NCBI GenBank assembly: GCA_029778715.1
Contig: JAKOPT010000102.1
Span: forward strand, 1-43,179
Reading direction: 5' to 3'
Origin: Actinomycetes bacterium
Lineage (GTDB): Bacteria; Actinomycetota; Actinomycetes; Actinomycetales; Dermatophilaceae
DNA: 43,179 nucleotides
In this document: positions 8,870-16,297 of the stretch, piece after piece
Layout: every line of letters starts with the position of its first letter
Numbering within the stretch: the first letter of the stretch is position 1
The notes under the pieces: model-generated
Databases searched by the model: none
What the model saw: the letters and a program-made list of their open reading frames with translations, nothing else
What the model was told of the DNA's origin: nothing
Program-made: the position numbers and the translations under genes

Positions 8870-9799
8870 TCACCGCGCACGGCGGCTCAGCGCACGAGCA
8901 CGAGCTGCCCGGATGCGCCGAGCCAGGGCCGCCGGATTGGCCAGGTCGCTCCACACGACACGTTCGACCTCGAACCCGAGGCGCACCAGAGCCGACTCTC
9001 GCAACTTCTCGCGGGCGAGGGCTTCGCGCCCCTCGGCGCCGTCATACTTCACCAAGCCATCGAACTCGACAATCACCACGTCATCGACGAGCAGGTCAAC
9101 ACGCGCCGGACCCTTGTCGGTGTCGAGCCACACCTGGCTGCGGCACCGGAAGCCCAGGTCGGTGAGGAGCAGCCGCGTCCGTGACTCACCGACAGACTCG
9201 GCCGCCGGGTCCGCCTTCCGGATCGCCCGAAAGGCAGCGTCCTGAGCGCGCGGGCTGGGAAGGGAAAGCGCGACGGTCTTCAATTCCTGTTCGGTGCACC
9301 ACCCCCGCCAGAGCGCATGATCGATCGAGCACACCCCCGCCACGAGCCCGGTCGCGGCCGCCACCTGCACCAAAGCCAGGGGCAGTGGCACGCTGAGCCA
9401 CATTCCCCGGTACACGAAGTACGAGGGGTGTGGGTGCATCCGTACCCCACTGTGCCGACGGGTCGCGGTCACGGCGCTGGCCACGTCGATCATCGCCAAG
9501 TCGACGCCGAAGGTGGGCACTCCAGCCAGGATGAGCGCCGCATGATGACTGGCTGCGTCTTTGCGCCGGCTCCGTAGGACCGCCTTGGTGACGAGCCGAT
9601 AGCGGCGCTCGTAGGTGGCGGCGGCATACAGCGCGGCGTCGACGTACGCACCACGGCGCACGCGGACCAGTTCCCTACGCCGGCAGCAGCGCTCGAGGAC
9701 GTTGACGTCCATCGCCAAGGGCGCGGCATCCGCCGTGCTCAACACCCCCTCTTGGGCGGCGAGCAGAGTTCGCAGGCGCGGATCCATACCCCCCACCAT
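8870..9799 (-). CDS. AbiEi-type winged-helix / DUF559-like nuclease-fold protein
   Basis: The 309-residue protein starts at ATG 9799; an in-frame ATG at 9787 is an equally plausible start. The N-terminus (LRTLLAAQEGVLSTADA followed by RRRELVRVRRGAYV) matches the winged-helix found in AbiEi antitoxins of type IV toxin-antitoxin systems. The C-terminal 100 residues (RVDLLVDDVVIVEFDG, then a conserved Arg/Glu helix and LGFEVERVVWSDL) match the DUF559/Vsr-like restriction-endonuclease fold, with Asp and Glu in the expected D-x(n)-E positions. This combination is common in actinobacteria as a single gene. No AbiEii toxin gene is adjacent, so an ordinary AbiE pair is not present. A DNA-repair, defence or regulatory role is possible but unproven. 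Confidence 0.7.
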   Translation of the reverse strand: MVGGMDPRLRTLLAAQEGVLSTADAAPLAMDVNVLERCCRRRELVRVRRGAYVDAALYAAATYERRYRLVTKAVLRSRRKDAASHHAALILAGVPTFGVDLAMIDVASAVTATRRHSGVRMHPHPSYFVYRGMWLSVPLPLALVQVAAATGLVAGVCSIDHALWRGWCTEQELKTVALSLPSPRAQDAAFRAIRKADPAAESVGESRTRLLLTDLGFRCRSQVWLDTDKGPARVDLLVDDVVIVEFDGLVKYDGAEGREALAREKLRESALVRLGFEVERVVWSDLANPAALARRIRAARARALSRRAR

Positions 9800-9910
9800 G
9801 ACCCAGCCGGTCCTGCGATGCAGGGCTTTTCCACAGGTATGCCGCGAGCTGTGGATAAGTTGCTGACCCCGGTCGCTGACTTAGGTCGCCTATCGCCCCG
9901 TCGTGAGTCC

Positions 9911-10012
9911 CGCTCGCCCCCATCACCCAACGCGCGTCAACAATCGCCCACCGCTCGCCACCATCGCCAAACGCTCGTCACCGTCGCCAAACGCGCGTCA
10001 ACAATCGACCAA
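9911..10012 (+). repeat. About five degenerate 20-bp tandem repeats
   Basis: Consecutive units start at about 9911, 9931, 9951, 9972 and 9992, each close to CGCKCGTCAMCATCGCCAA. Units two and five are the most alike (CGCGCGTCAACAATCG). The units are contiguous, with no spacers. They sit 5' of the AbiEi/DUF559 gene, so they could bind its product or another regulator. Confidence 0.7.
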
Positions 10013-10063
10013 TAGGTGGCTTGTGTACGCAGGGAGGGACTCGCACCCGAGCCACAAGCTTTG

Positions 10064-10104
10064 CCGCCCGACCGAGAAGGCCGCAGCATCCGCGACTCGG
10101 GCGG
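10064..10104 (-). terminator. Terminator-like stem after the jet/shikimate dehydrogenase-like genes
   Basis: CCGCCCGA (10064-10071) and TCGGGCGG (10097-10104) form an 8-bp GC stem beginning 9 bases past the stop of the minus-strand gene ending at 10113. The loop is long (25 bases) and there is no T-run, so termination is plausible only. Confidence 0.4.
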
Positions 10105-10112
10105 GGGCTGCC

Positions 10113-10961
10113 TCAGGAGCGGGAGAAGGTGGCGGCCGCGGCGATCTGTTCGGGGGTGAGGATGATCCCGGTGTAGAGGGCGAACTGTTCGGCAGCCTGC
10201 AGGGCAACGATCTCGGCGCCGGTCACCACGCGTTTCCCGGCGGCCCGGGCGGCGCGGATCAGGGGCGTGTCGGGCGGCACCGCGACGACATCGACCACCA
10301 CGTCGGCGGCTTCCACCACGTCGAGGGGGATCGAGAGGTCCTGCGCCTCCGCTCCCCCGGCCATCCCGATCGGGGTGGCGTTGAGGACCAGGCGCGGCCG
10401 GCGCGCGCCGAAGCCCGCGGCATACGTCAGGCCGTAACGCTCGGCGAGCGGGGCACCGGTGGCAGCGTTGCGGGCGACGACGAGCCCGCGCCCGAAGCCG
10501 ACGGCCCGCACCGCGGCGACGCACGCCTTGGCCATCCCGCCGGACCCGACGACCGCGACATCGGCGTCCGGGTCGGCGGCGAGGTCGGCGGCCTGGGCGC
10601 GCAGGAGGCGTTCGACGGCGAGAACGTCGGTGTTGTAGGCGCGCAGGAGCCCGTCGTCGTTGACGATCGTGTTGACGGATTGGACCGCCTCGGCGGACGC
10701 GGTGAGTTCGTCGACGAGCGGGATGACGGCTTCTTTGTAGGGCATGGAGACGGCGGCGCCGCGGATGCCCAGCCCTCGGATGCCGGCCACGGCCCCCTCG
10801 ATGTCACGCGGCGCGAACGCCTTGTAGACGAAGTCGAGGCCGAGCTGCTCGTAGAGGTAGTTGTGGAAGCGGGTGCCGATGTTGCTCGGGCGAGCGGCCA
10901 GGGAGATACAGAGCCGGGTGTCTTTGGTGATCGTGGCGGCGATGTCGCGCATGGAGGCCAC
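10113..10961 (-). CDS. Shikimate 5-dehydrogenase-like oxidoreductase (HI0607-type)
   Basis: The 282-residue protein has the two AroE domains. The substrate domain carries the variant motif SLAARPSNIGTRFHN instead of the usual SxSPxxHN of AroE, which points to the shikimate dehydrogenase-like (HI0607/SDH-L) subgroup rather than the main biosynthetic enzyme. The catalytic Lys is in SMPYKEA, NTD follows, and the NADP-binding turn is GSGGMAKA. The expected reaction is NAD(P)-linked oxidation of shikimate or quinate; SDH-L enzymes act poorly on shikimate, so the real substrate is open. The start is GTG at 10961 or ATG at 10952. Only 15 bases separate it from jetD, so it probably rides on the Wadjet transcript; no role in defence is implied. 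Confidence 0.8.
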   Translation of the reverse strand: MASMRDIAATITKDTRLCISLAARPSNIGTRFHNYLYEQLGLDFVYKAFAPRDIEGAVAGIRGLGIRGAAVSMPYKEAVIPLVDELTASAEAVQSVNTIVNDDGLLRAYNTDVLAVERLLRAQAADLAADPDADVAVVGSGGMAKACVAAVRAVGFGRGLVVARNAATGAPLAERYGLTYAAGFGARRPRLVLNATPIGMAGGAEAQDLSIPLDVVEAADVVVDVVAVPPDTPLIRAARAAGKRVVTGAEIVALQAAEQFALYTGIILTPEQIAAAATFSRS

Positions 10962-10976
10962 CGTATGCCGTCCGGG

Positions 10977-12236
10977 TCAGCGCTGCGCGAGGGCCGCCAG
11001 AACCCAGGGCCACGCGATGCGTTCCTGTTCGAGGCGGATCGAGGCGCCGTGAATCCCCTCGACCAGGTCCTCGTAGAGCGCGCGCTCGGCCGCCGTGAGC
11101 GCACTCAAGTCGGCCCGCGTCGGGCGCCCCTCGCTCACCCACCGGTCCCGGTGCGCCAGGAGGGTCGCCTCGTCCATGAGCACCGACTCGACATGAGGCA
11201 CCTGAGTGCGCAGCAGGTGGAGGATCGCGAACCCGTGGGTGTCCAGATCGCCCCAGTAGCGCACCCGCGGCACCGCTGGCCCGGGTGCCGCGCCCGGCCC
11301 CGGGGCCAGCCCCGGCCCCGGCCCCGCGGCATACCCCCCGCCGAAAAGCCACGGCACCCGCCGCAACCGGCCCGCGTCGAACCCGTGTCCCCACACGACC
11401 ACCCCACCGACCGGGACCGGCACGCTGAGGAAGGTCACGAGGTTTTCCACGACGAGCACCTCGACCGGCGCCACCGCCAAAGCCGCCGCCTGCGCCACCG
11501 GCAACGCCACCTCGCTCACCCCCGCCGGCAACCCGCCGAGCGTCGGGCACACCCGCAGCCGCAGCAACGGCTCGACGTCGGCGAACCCGAACCGGCGCGC
11601 GAACCCCCGCGACCCGGCATACCGGCCGTCGCCCTTCTCCGGCACCAGCGCCTCGAGCCAGGTCGCCAACACCCCGGTATGCCGTTCGATGAGTTTGGTG
11701 TCCACGCCGGGGGCCGCGACCTCCCGCAGGTAGCGGCCGCTGCCGGCCTCCCGCGCCAACCACCCCACCGCGGCGAGCAACTGCGGCCACTCGTCCGCGA
11801 GCGCCAACGCCGCCAACGGGCGCGCGACCGCCCATTCGGCAACCACCGGCTGCGCGTGCGGCCCCGACCGGGCGACCTCCACCAGCTCCTCGACACGGGC
11901 CACCTCCGCGCCGACGCCGAGCAGCCGCCACCACTGGGCGTAGTCGGCGACGACCGCCCGGTCGGGCACGGCCAGGCGCCCGATGACGCGCCCACCCACC
12001 TCCCGCTCGATCAGGGCGTATGCCGCGCCGTCGCGGCTCCCCCGCACGAGGGCGTCGCGCCAGGCGCGCACCTCGCCGAGGGCAGCGCCGATCTCGCGCG
12101 GGGTCGGGGCGCGCACCGGCACCTCGAGCCTGGGGGCCGGTTCACCGCGCAGGTATGCCGTGAGCACCGACCCGTCACGCCAGCGCCGGGCCGCGCGCTC
12201 GGCGATCGCGGCCGGGGTCGTCCACGTCCTGCTCAC
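10977..12236 (-). CDS. jetD: JetD (MksG), Toprim nuclease of type I Wadjet
   Basis: The 419-residue protein has the DUF3322 N-terminal arm and DUF2220 Toprim domain of JetD. Visible Toprim residues are Glu264 (in VVEN) and the Asp pair in GDLD (330 and 332), which bind metal for double-strand cleavage; the C-terminal RLEQE block (about 401-405) is also family-typical. In Wadjet, JetD cuts small circular DNA after the JetABC SMC motor has extruded it. A Gly/Pro/Ala-rich stretch (about 299-323) sits between the Toprim strands and is unusual. It is the last jet gene, starting (GTG, 12236) 12 bases after the jetC stop. Five CGGCATAC octamers fall in this gene, so it looks long resident. Confidence 0.92.
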   Translation of the reverse strand: MSRTWTTPAAIAERAARRWRDGSVLTAYLRGEPAPRLEVPVRAPTPREIGAALGEVRAWRDALVRGSRDGAAYALIEREVGGRVIGRLAVPDRAVVADYAQWWRLLGVGAEVARVEELVEVARSGPHAQPVVAEWAVARPLAALALADEWPQLLAAVGWLAREAGSGRYLREVAAPGVDTKLIERHTGVLATWLEALVPEKGDGRYAGSRGFARRFGFADVEPLLRLRVCPTLGGLPAGVSEVALPVAQAAALAVAPVEVLVVENLVTFLSVPVPVGGVVVWGHGFDAGRLRRVPWLFGGGYAAGPGPGLAPGPGAAPGPAVPRVRYWGDLDTHGFAILHLLRTQVPHVESVLMDEATLLAHRDRWVSEGRPTRADLSALTAAERALYEDLVEGIHGASIRLEQERIAWPWVLAALAQR

Positions 12237-12248
12237 GCCCTCACCCGG

Positions 12249-15200
12249 TCACCGGCCCGGCCCGCCGGAGCCACCCTGCGCCATCACCAATGCGCGCGCC
12301 TCGCGTTGCTCCTGGTACTCCTCGATCGTCAACGTCTGCAACCGCGAGCGCTGCCCGGTGCGGTTGTCGACGAACCCCACCGCCTGGACATAGGGCTCGA
12401 TGACGTGCACCTTCTGCAGCGGCGTGACGACGAGCAACTGCAGCCCCAACTTGGCGAACAGGTCGAGGGCGTAGCGTGTCGACGCATCCGAGCCGCGCCC
12501 GAACGCCTCGTCGATGACCGTGAACCGGAAGTCCCGCGCCCGCTCCACGCCCCACTCCAACCCGAACTGGTAGGCGAGCGACGCGGCCAGGATCGTGTAG
12601 GCGAGTTTCTCCTTCTGGCCCCCGGACTTGCCGTCGGAGTCGGTGTAGTGCTCCCGCTCGGCCCCGCTCTCCACCTCGCGCTCGGTGGCCGCGAACACGA
12701 ACCAACTCCGCACGTCGGTCACCATCTCGGTCCAGCGCCGGTCGACCTCGGTGAACCCGACCCGCCCGCGGAACCGCTCGATGATGGCCTGCACCCGCCG
12801 GAACCGCTCCTCGGAGTACTGGTCGTCGCTCGACAACGCGTCGTCGGTGATGGCCCGCACATCGGCGCGGAACCGGCGCACCTCCTCGTTGTCCGTCGGT
12901 TCGGTGAGCAGCGTGATCCGGGTGCCCGGGCTGTAGTCGATGGCGCCGAGGGACTCGTTGATCCGGTGGATGCGGGCACGAATGTCCTGCGCCGACTTGT
13001 CGAGCCAGGCCTGGAAGGCCGCGATGTCGTTGATGGTGTTCGTGTTGAGCTGCCGCTTGAACTCGGCCTCGAACCGGGGCAGGTCGTCGCTCGCGATCCG
13101 CTGATGCAGGTCGCGGTACTCGTTGCCGGCCGCGACATCGACCCCCAGTTCGGTGGTGTCCGCGGGCCAGGTCGCGCGGAACGCCGCGATGAGTTTGGCC
13201 GCCCGTTCGCGCGCGCTGCTCTGTTTGCGCTGGTCATCCTCGATGGCGGCGGCGAGGGCGTCACGCAGGTCCCGGTCGAGGGTCACCGTCTCGGCCAGGG
13301 TCGCCGGTGCGTGGCGCCGGGCTTCGAGCCTTGGGTATGCCGCCCGCACCCGCTCGAGGTCGTCCCCGGTGAGCGCGGCGAGGGTCGCCTCGGCGCCCTC
13401 CCGCTCGTGCTCCAGGGTGGCCAGGGCGTGTTTGCGGCCCCCGATGCGCTGGGTGAGTTCGTCGTGAGCGGCCTGGGCGCTCGTTAGGTCGTCCTCGACG
13501 GCGGCCAGCCGGGCCGAGAGGGCGTCGAGTTCGGCGTTGCCGCGCACGAGCCGATCGCGTTCGGCGTCGAGGTCGGCGATCCGGGCCGCCGGGGTCCGCC
13601 AGTCGAGGTCGGTCCACTGGGCGTAGGTGAGGAGCCGATCGAGGATGCTCGCCGTGCCGCTGCTCGCGTCGGACTGCTCCTGCGCCGCGCGCAACGCCGA
13701 CCGCGCCGCCTCCAACGCCGTCGTCGCGGCCGCCGACGCGCCGAGCAGGGCGTCGATCTTGTCGGCGTTGGACCAGCCGAGCACCCACCGGGTGCGGTCG
13801 TCGATGGCGAACCGGTCGTCCTTCTCGTGCCGGCGCTCGACCTTGATCTGGCCCTGCCGGGTGACGGCCCGCCGGTGGCGCGCCAGGTCACCGACCGACT
13901 CGACCCGGACGTGATCGGCCCGGGCCGCTAACTCCTCGGTGACCCAGGCGGCATACGGGCCCGGTTTCACATCGAGTACGTCGGCGAGGATCGGGTGCTC
14001 GGCCAGCGGCGCCGAACGGCGCGCCACCGTGTCGCCGACCCGGAAGTAGACGAACCGGGCACCCAAGTGATGGTCGTCCACCCAACGGGAGGCGGCGGCA
14101 TACAGGTCGACGGGGACGAGAACCGAGAGTGCAAAGCCACGCAAGACGCGCTCGGCGGCACCCCGCCAGGGCGCCTGGTCGTCACGGACCTGGATGAGTT
14201 CGCCGGCGAATGGCAGCCGCGCCCCCTCGACCCCGAGGTGGGCGGCAAGCCGGTCGCGGACAGCCAGGCTGCGCGAGTCGATGTTGCTCGCGCGCCCGCG
14301 CAGAGACCGCACCTCGCCCTTGAGTTCGTCGCTGACGCGCTGGGCCTCCCGCAACTCCACCGTCGCGTCCGCGAGTCGGCCGGTCTCGGCCCCCCGAGCG
14401 TCGGTGAGCGCATCCCGGCGGCTCTGGAGGGCCGCGCGGGTGTGGGCGAAACTGGTCGCGTCGTCGGGGGCGGGCAGGTCGACCTCGGTGAGCAGGGCCG
14501 CGAACGCGCCGGCCCGGGCCAGTCGTTCGTCGCGCCGCTCGGCCGCGGCGGCCTTCTCCTGCTCGATGGCCGGCAACCGGCCGCCGCCGAGACCGTCGCG
14601 GGCGGCCCGCAGCCCGGCCTGCTCCTGAGTGAGGTCGCCGAGGTGACGCCGCGCGGCGCCGCGCTCCTCCTCCAGGGCATCGAGGTCCTCGCCCAGGCGA
14701 GCGGTCTCGGCGGCGATGAGGCGCAGGCGGTGTTCGGCGACCCATGGGCCGACCGCCTCCCGGTCTCGCTGGGCCGCCTCGATGGCGCCGGCCCGCCGAT
14801 CGTGCTCGTCGCAGGCCGCGACGATCGGGCCGAGCGAGTCCAGCTGGTCACGGGCCTTGCGGACCGCCTCGTGGGCCCGGCTCAGATCCTCGAAATGGGT
14901 GACGAGCTCCTCGATGCGGGACTGGGCAGGAGCCGGTTCGAGCATGTGCGCGCGCACGAAGTCGGTGAGGTTGCCCACCGACTTCATCGAGATGGTCTGG
15001 TGAAAGAGCTCCAGGGCCTGCTCGGAACGGATACCGAGGAGGCGGCGCAACTTGGTGCCGTAGTCGGGGTAGTGGTCCGACACGCTCGCCCCGCCGGCTC
15101 GCAACCGGCGCTTGAGGTCGGCGGGATCGGTGCCGAAGTCGGTGAAATCGGCCTCGATGGACAGGTCGCGCTCGCTGACGACGAAGAACCGCCGCGGCGG

Positions 15201-15653
15201 GCTCTCGGTCGACACCGGCATCCAAAAGACCTGGGCCAGTGTGACTTCCGCTCCGAAACCGGAGTTGCCGAACACCGCGAGCAACACCGAATAATGCTGC
15301 TGCCCGCGCAGCCCGACCGGGCGCGAACTGCCCGTCGACTCGTTGCGTTCGGACTTGTAGTGCCCGAGGACGTAGGTGCGCAGCGACCGTTCGCGGGTGT
15401 CGGCGCCGGCGGCCTTGTTGTAGTTGATCTTGTTCGCCGGCAGCAGCAGGGTCGTCACGGCGTCGACGATCGTGGACTTGCCCGAGCCGATGTCGCCGGT
15501 CACCAGGGTGTTGTCGCCGCCGAGGCGGAGCACCTCGATGCGGCCGTCGAAGGTGCCCCAGTTGTAGAGCTCGAGGCGTTGGAGCCGGTAGCCGGGGCGG
15601 GCCGCCGCGGGCACGTCGAGTTCGAGGGCGGAGAAGAGGGCGTCGTCGCTCAC
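12249..15653 (-). CDS. jetC: JetC (MksB), MukB-like SMC ATPase of type I Wadjet
   Basis: The start is GTG at 15653, overlapping the jetB stop in a GTGA; the frame continues upstream but not as protein-like sequence. The 1134-residue protein is a MukB/SbcC-type SMC ATPase. An N-terminal head opens with YNWGTFDG and Walker A GDIGSGKST (53-61). About 900 mostly coiled-coil residues follow, and the C-terminal head has the ABC signature SGGQ (about 1010) and Walker B FTVIDE (about 1044-1049). It dimerises with JetA and JetB to extrude DNA loops and senses small circular plasmids. The intact catalytic motifs argue for a functional complex. Confidence 0.95.
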   Translation of the reverse strand: MSDDALFSALELDVPAAARPGYRLQRLELYNWGTFDGRIEVLRLGGDNTLVTGDIGSGKSTIVDAVTTLLLPANKINYNKAAGADTRERSLRTYVLGHYKSERNESTGSSRPVGLRGQQHYSVLLAVFGNSGFGAEVTLAQVFWMPVSTESPPRRFFVVSERDLSIEADFTDFGTDPADLKRRLRAGGASVSDHYPDYGTKLRRLLGIRSEQALELFHQTISMKSVGNLTDFVRAHMLEPAPAQSRIEELVTHFEDLSRAHEAVRKARDQLDSLGPIVAACDEHDRRAGAIEAAQRDREAVGPWVAEHRLRLIAAETARLGEDLDALEEERGAARRHLGDLTQEQAGLRAARDGLGGGRLPAIEQEKAAAAERRDERLARAGAFAALLTEVDLPAPDDATSFAHTRAALQSRRDALTDARGAETGRLADATVELREAQRVSDELKGEVRSLRGRASNIDSRSLAVRDRLAAHLGVEGARLPFAGELIQVRDDQAPWRGAAERVLRGFALSVLVPVDLYAAASRWVDDHHLGARFVYFRVGDTVARRSAPLAEHPILADVLDVKPGPYAAWVTEELAARADHVRVESVGDLARHRRAVTRQGQIKVERRHEKDDRFAIDDRTRWVLGWSNADKIDALLGASAAATTALEAARSALRAAQEQSDASSGTASILDRLLTYAQWTDLDWRTPAARIADLDAERDRLVRGNAELDALSARLAAVEDDLTSAQAAHDELTQRIGGRKHALATLEHEREGAEATLAALTGDDLERVRAAYPRLEARRHAPATLAETVTLDRDLRDALAAAIEDDQRKQSSARERAAKLIAAFRATWPADTTELGVDVAAGNEYRDLHQRIASDDLPRFEAEFKRQLNTNTINDIAAFQAWLDKSAQDIRARIHRINESLGAIDYSPGTRITLLTEPTDNEEVRRFRADVRAITDDALSSDDQYSEERFRRVQAIIERFRGRVGFTEVDRRWTEMVTDVRSWFVFAATEREVESGAEREHYTDSDGKSGGQKEKLAYTILAASLAYQFGLEWGVERARDFRFTVIDEAFGRGSDASTRYALDLFAKLGLQLLVVTPLQKVHVIEPYVQAVGFVDNRTGQRSRLQTLTIEEYQEQREARALVMAQGGSGGPGR

Positions 15654-16297
15654 GCGGTCTCCTCTCCCTTGGCAATGCGGACGTATGCCGCGAGCTTGCT
15701 GTCGAATTCCGCGAGCCACTGGCCGTCGACGAAGGCCTTGAGGATGCGGCGCACCTCGTAGGAACCGGGATCCTTGGGCAGCACCTTGAGGAACCCGAGG
15801 TCGACGGCGCGCCTGATCGAGCGGTCGACCTCGTCGACGAGTTTGGCCTCATTGGTGCTCGCCGGGCGGAAGGTGCGCAACTCGTCGACGAGCCGGTCGC
15901 GGGTGAGCACCAACCGCCCCTCGACGGCGCTCGCGTCGAACTCGGCGAGGGCCTTGCGGAGCACGGCGAGCAGCAGGCTGACCGAGAACGAGAGCCGGTG
16001 CCGCGGCACCAGTCGCGGCAGCGGCGCATCGGGGTCGTCGGGGCGCGAGCGCAGGTAGGCGTAGCCCTCGGCCTCGTCGATGATGAGGTCGAGACCGAGG
16101 ACTCCGACGTGGTCGCGCAGTTGGTTTTGCAGCTGCAGCACGGCGAGCCACACCTTTTCGGCCGACTCGCGATCCACGACGCCGCGCATGAGCGCGACGG
16201 CCGCCACCGTCATCGGGGCCGGTTCGCGGGCGGTGGTGGCGCCGGTTGCCGCTGCCTGCGCGGCGCGGCCCCCGGCAGCGGAGGTGGAGGCGCTCAT
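15650..16297 (-). CDS. jetB: JetB (MksE), DUF4194 subunit of type I Wadjet
   Basis: The 215-residue protein matches DUF4194, the MukE-like winged-helix subunit that binds the kleisin JetA and regulates the SMC ATPase. After a low-complexity Ala-rich N-terminus of about 30 residues comes a conserved core with GLDLIIDEAEGYAYLR and later LGFLKVL. The ATG (16297) overlaps the jetA stop in ATGA, and its stop overlaps the jetC start, so the three genes are translationally coupled and probably made in fixed proportion. The first ATG is retained; an internal Met at residue 29 could also serve. Confidence 0.92.
   Translation of the reverse strand: MSASTSAAGGRAAQAAATGATTAREPAPMTVAAVALMRGVVDRESAEKVWLAVLQLQNQLRDHVGVLGLDLIIDEAEGYAYLRSRPDDPDAPLPRLVPRHRLSFSVSLLLAVLRKALAEFDASAVEGRLVLTRDRLVDELRTFRPASTNEAKLVDEVDRSIRRAVDLGFLKVLPKDPGSYEVRRILKAFVDGQWLAEFDSKLAAYVRIAKGEETA

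Larger units (their letters stand above)
9800..10112. other. Non-coding gap with tandem repeats and stem-loops
   Basis: This gap lies between the 3' end of the shikimate dehydrogenase-like gene and the 5' end of the AbiEi/DUF559 gene. It holds one CGGCATAC-family octamer (9837-9844), about five 20-base tandem repeats (9911-10012), a GCTTGTG/CACAAGC stem (10019-10025 with 10053-10059) enclosing a smaller hairpin, and a terminator-like stem (10064-10104). I see no gene in it. Confidence 0.6.

Noticed and set aside
9911-10012. Tandem 20-bp repeats as a CRISPR array
   Set aside because: The units are contiguous and degenerate with no spacers, and no cas genes are in the window.
10013-10104. A tRNA-like stretch (GGGACTCGCACCC resembles a T-arm read on the minus strand)
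   Set aside because: The putative T-stem pairs over only three bases, the loop lacks the conserved TTC, and no matching acceptor, D or anticodon arms could be drawn.
10113-10961. The shikimate dehydrogenase-like gene as a fifth Wadjet component
   Set aside because: Its motifs are those of a metabolic oxidoreductase, and type I Wadjet is complete without it; close spacing alone is weak evidence.
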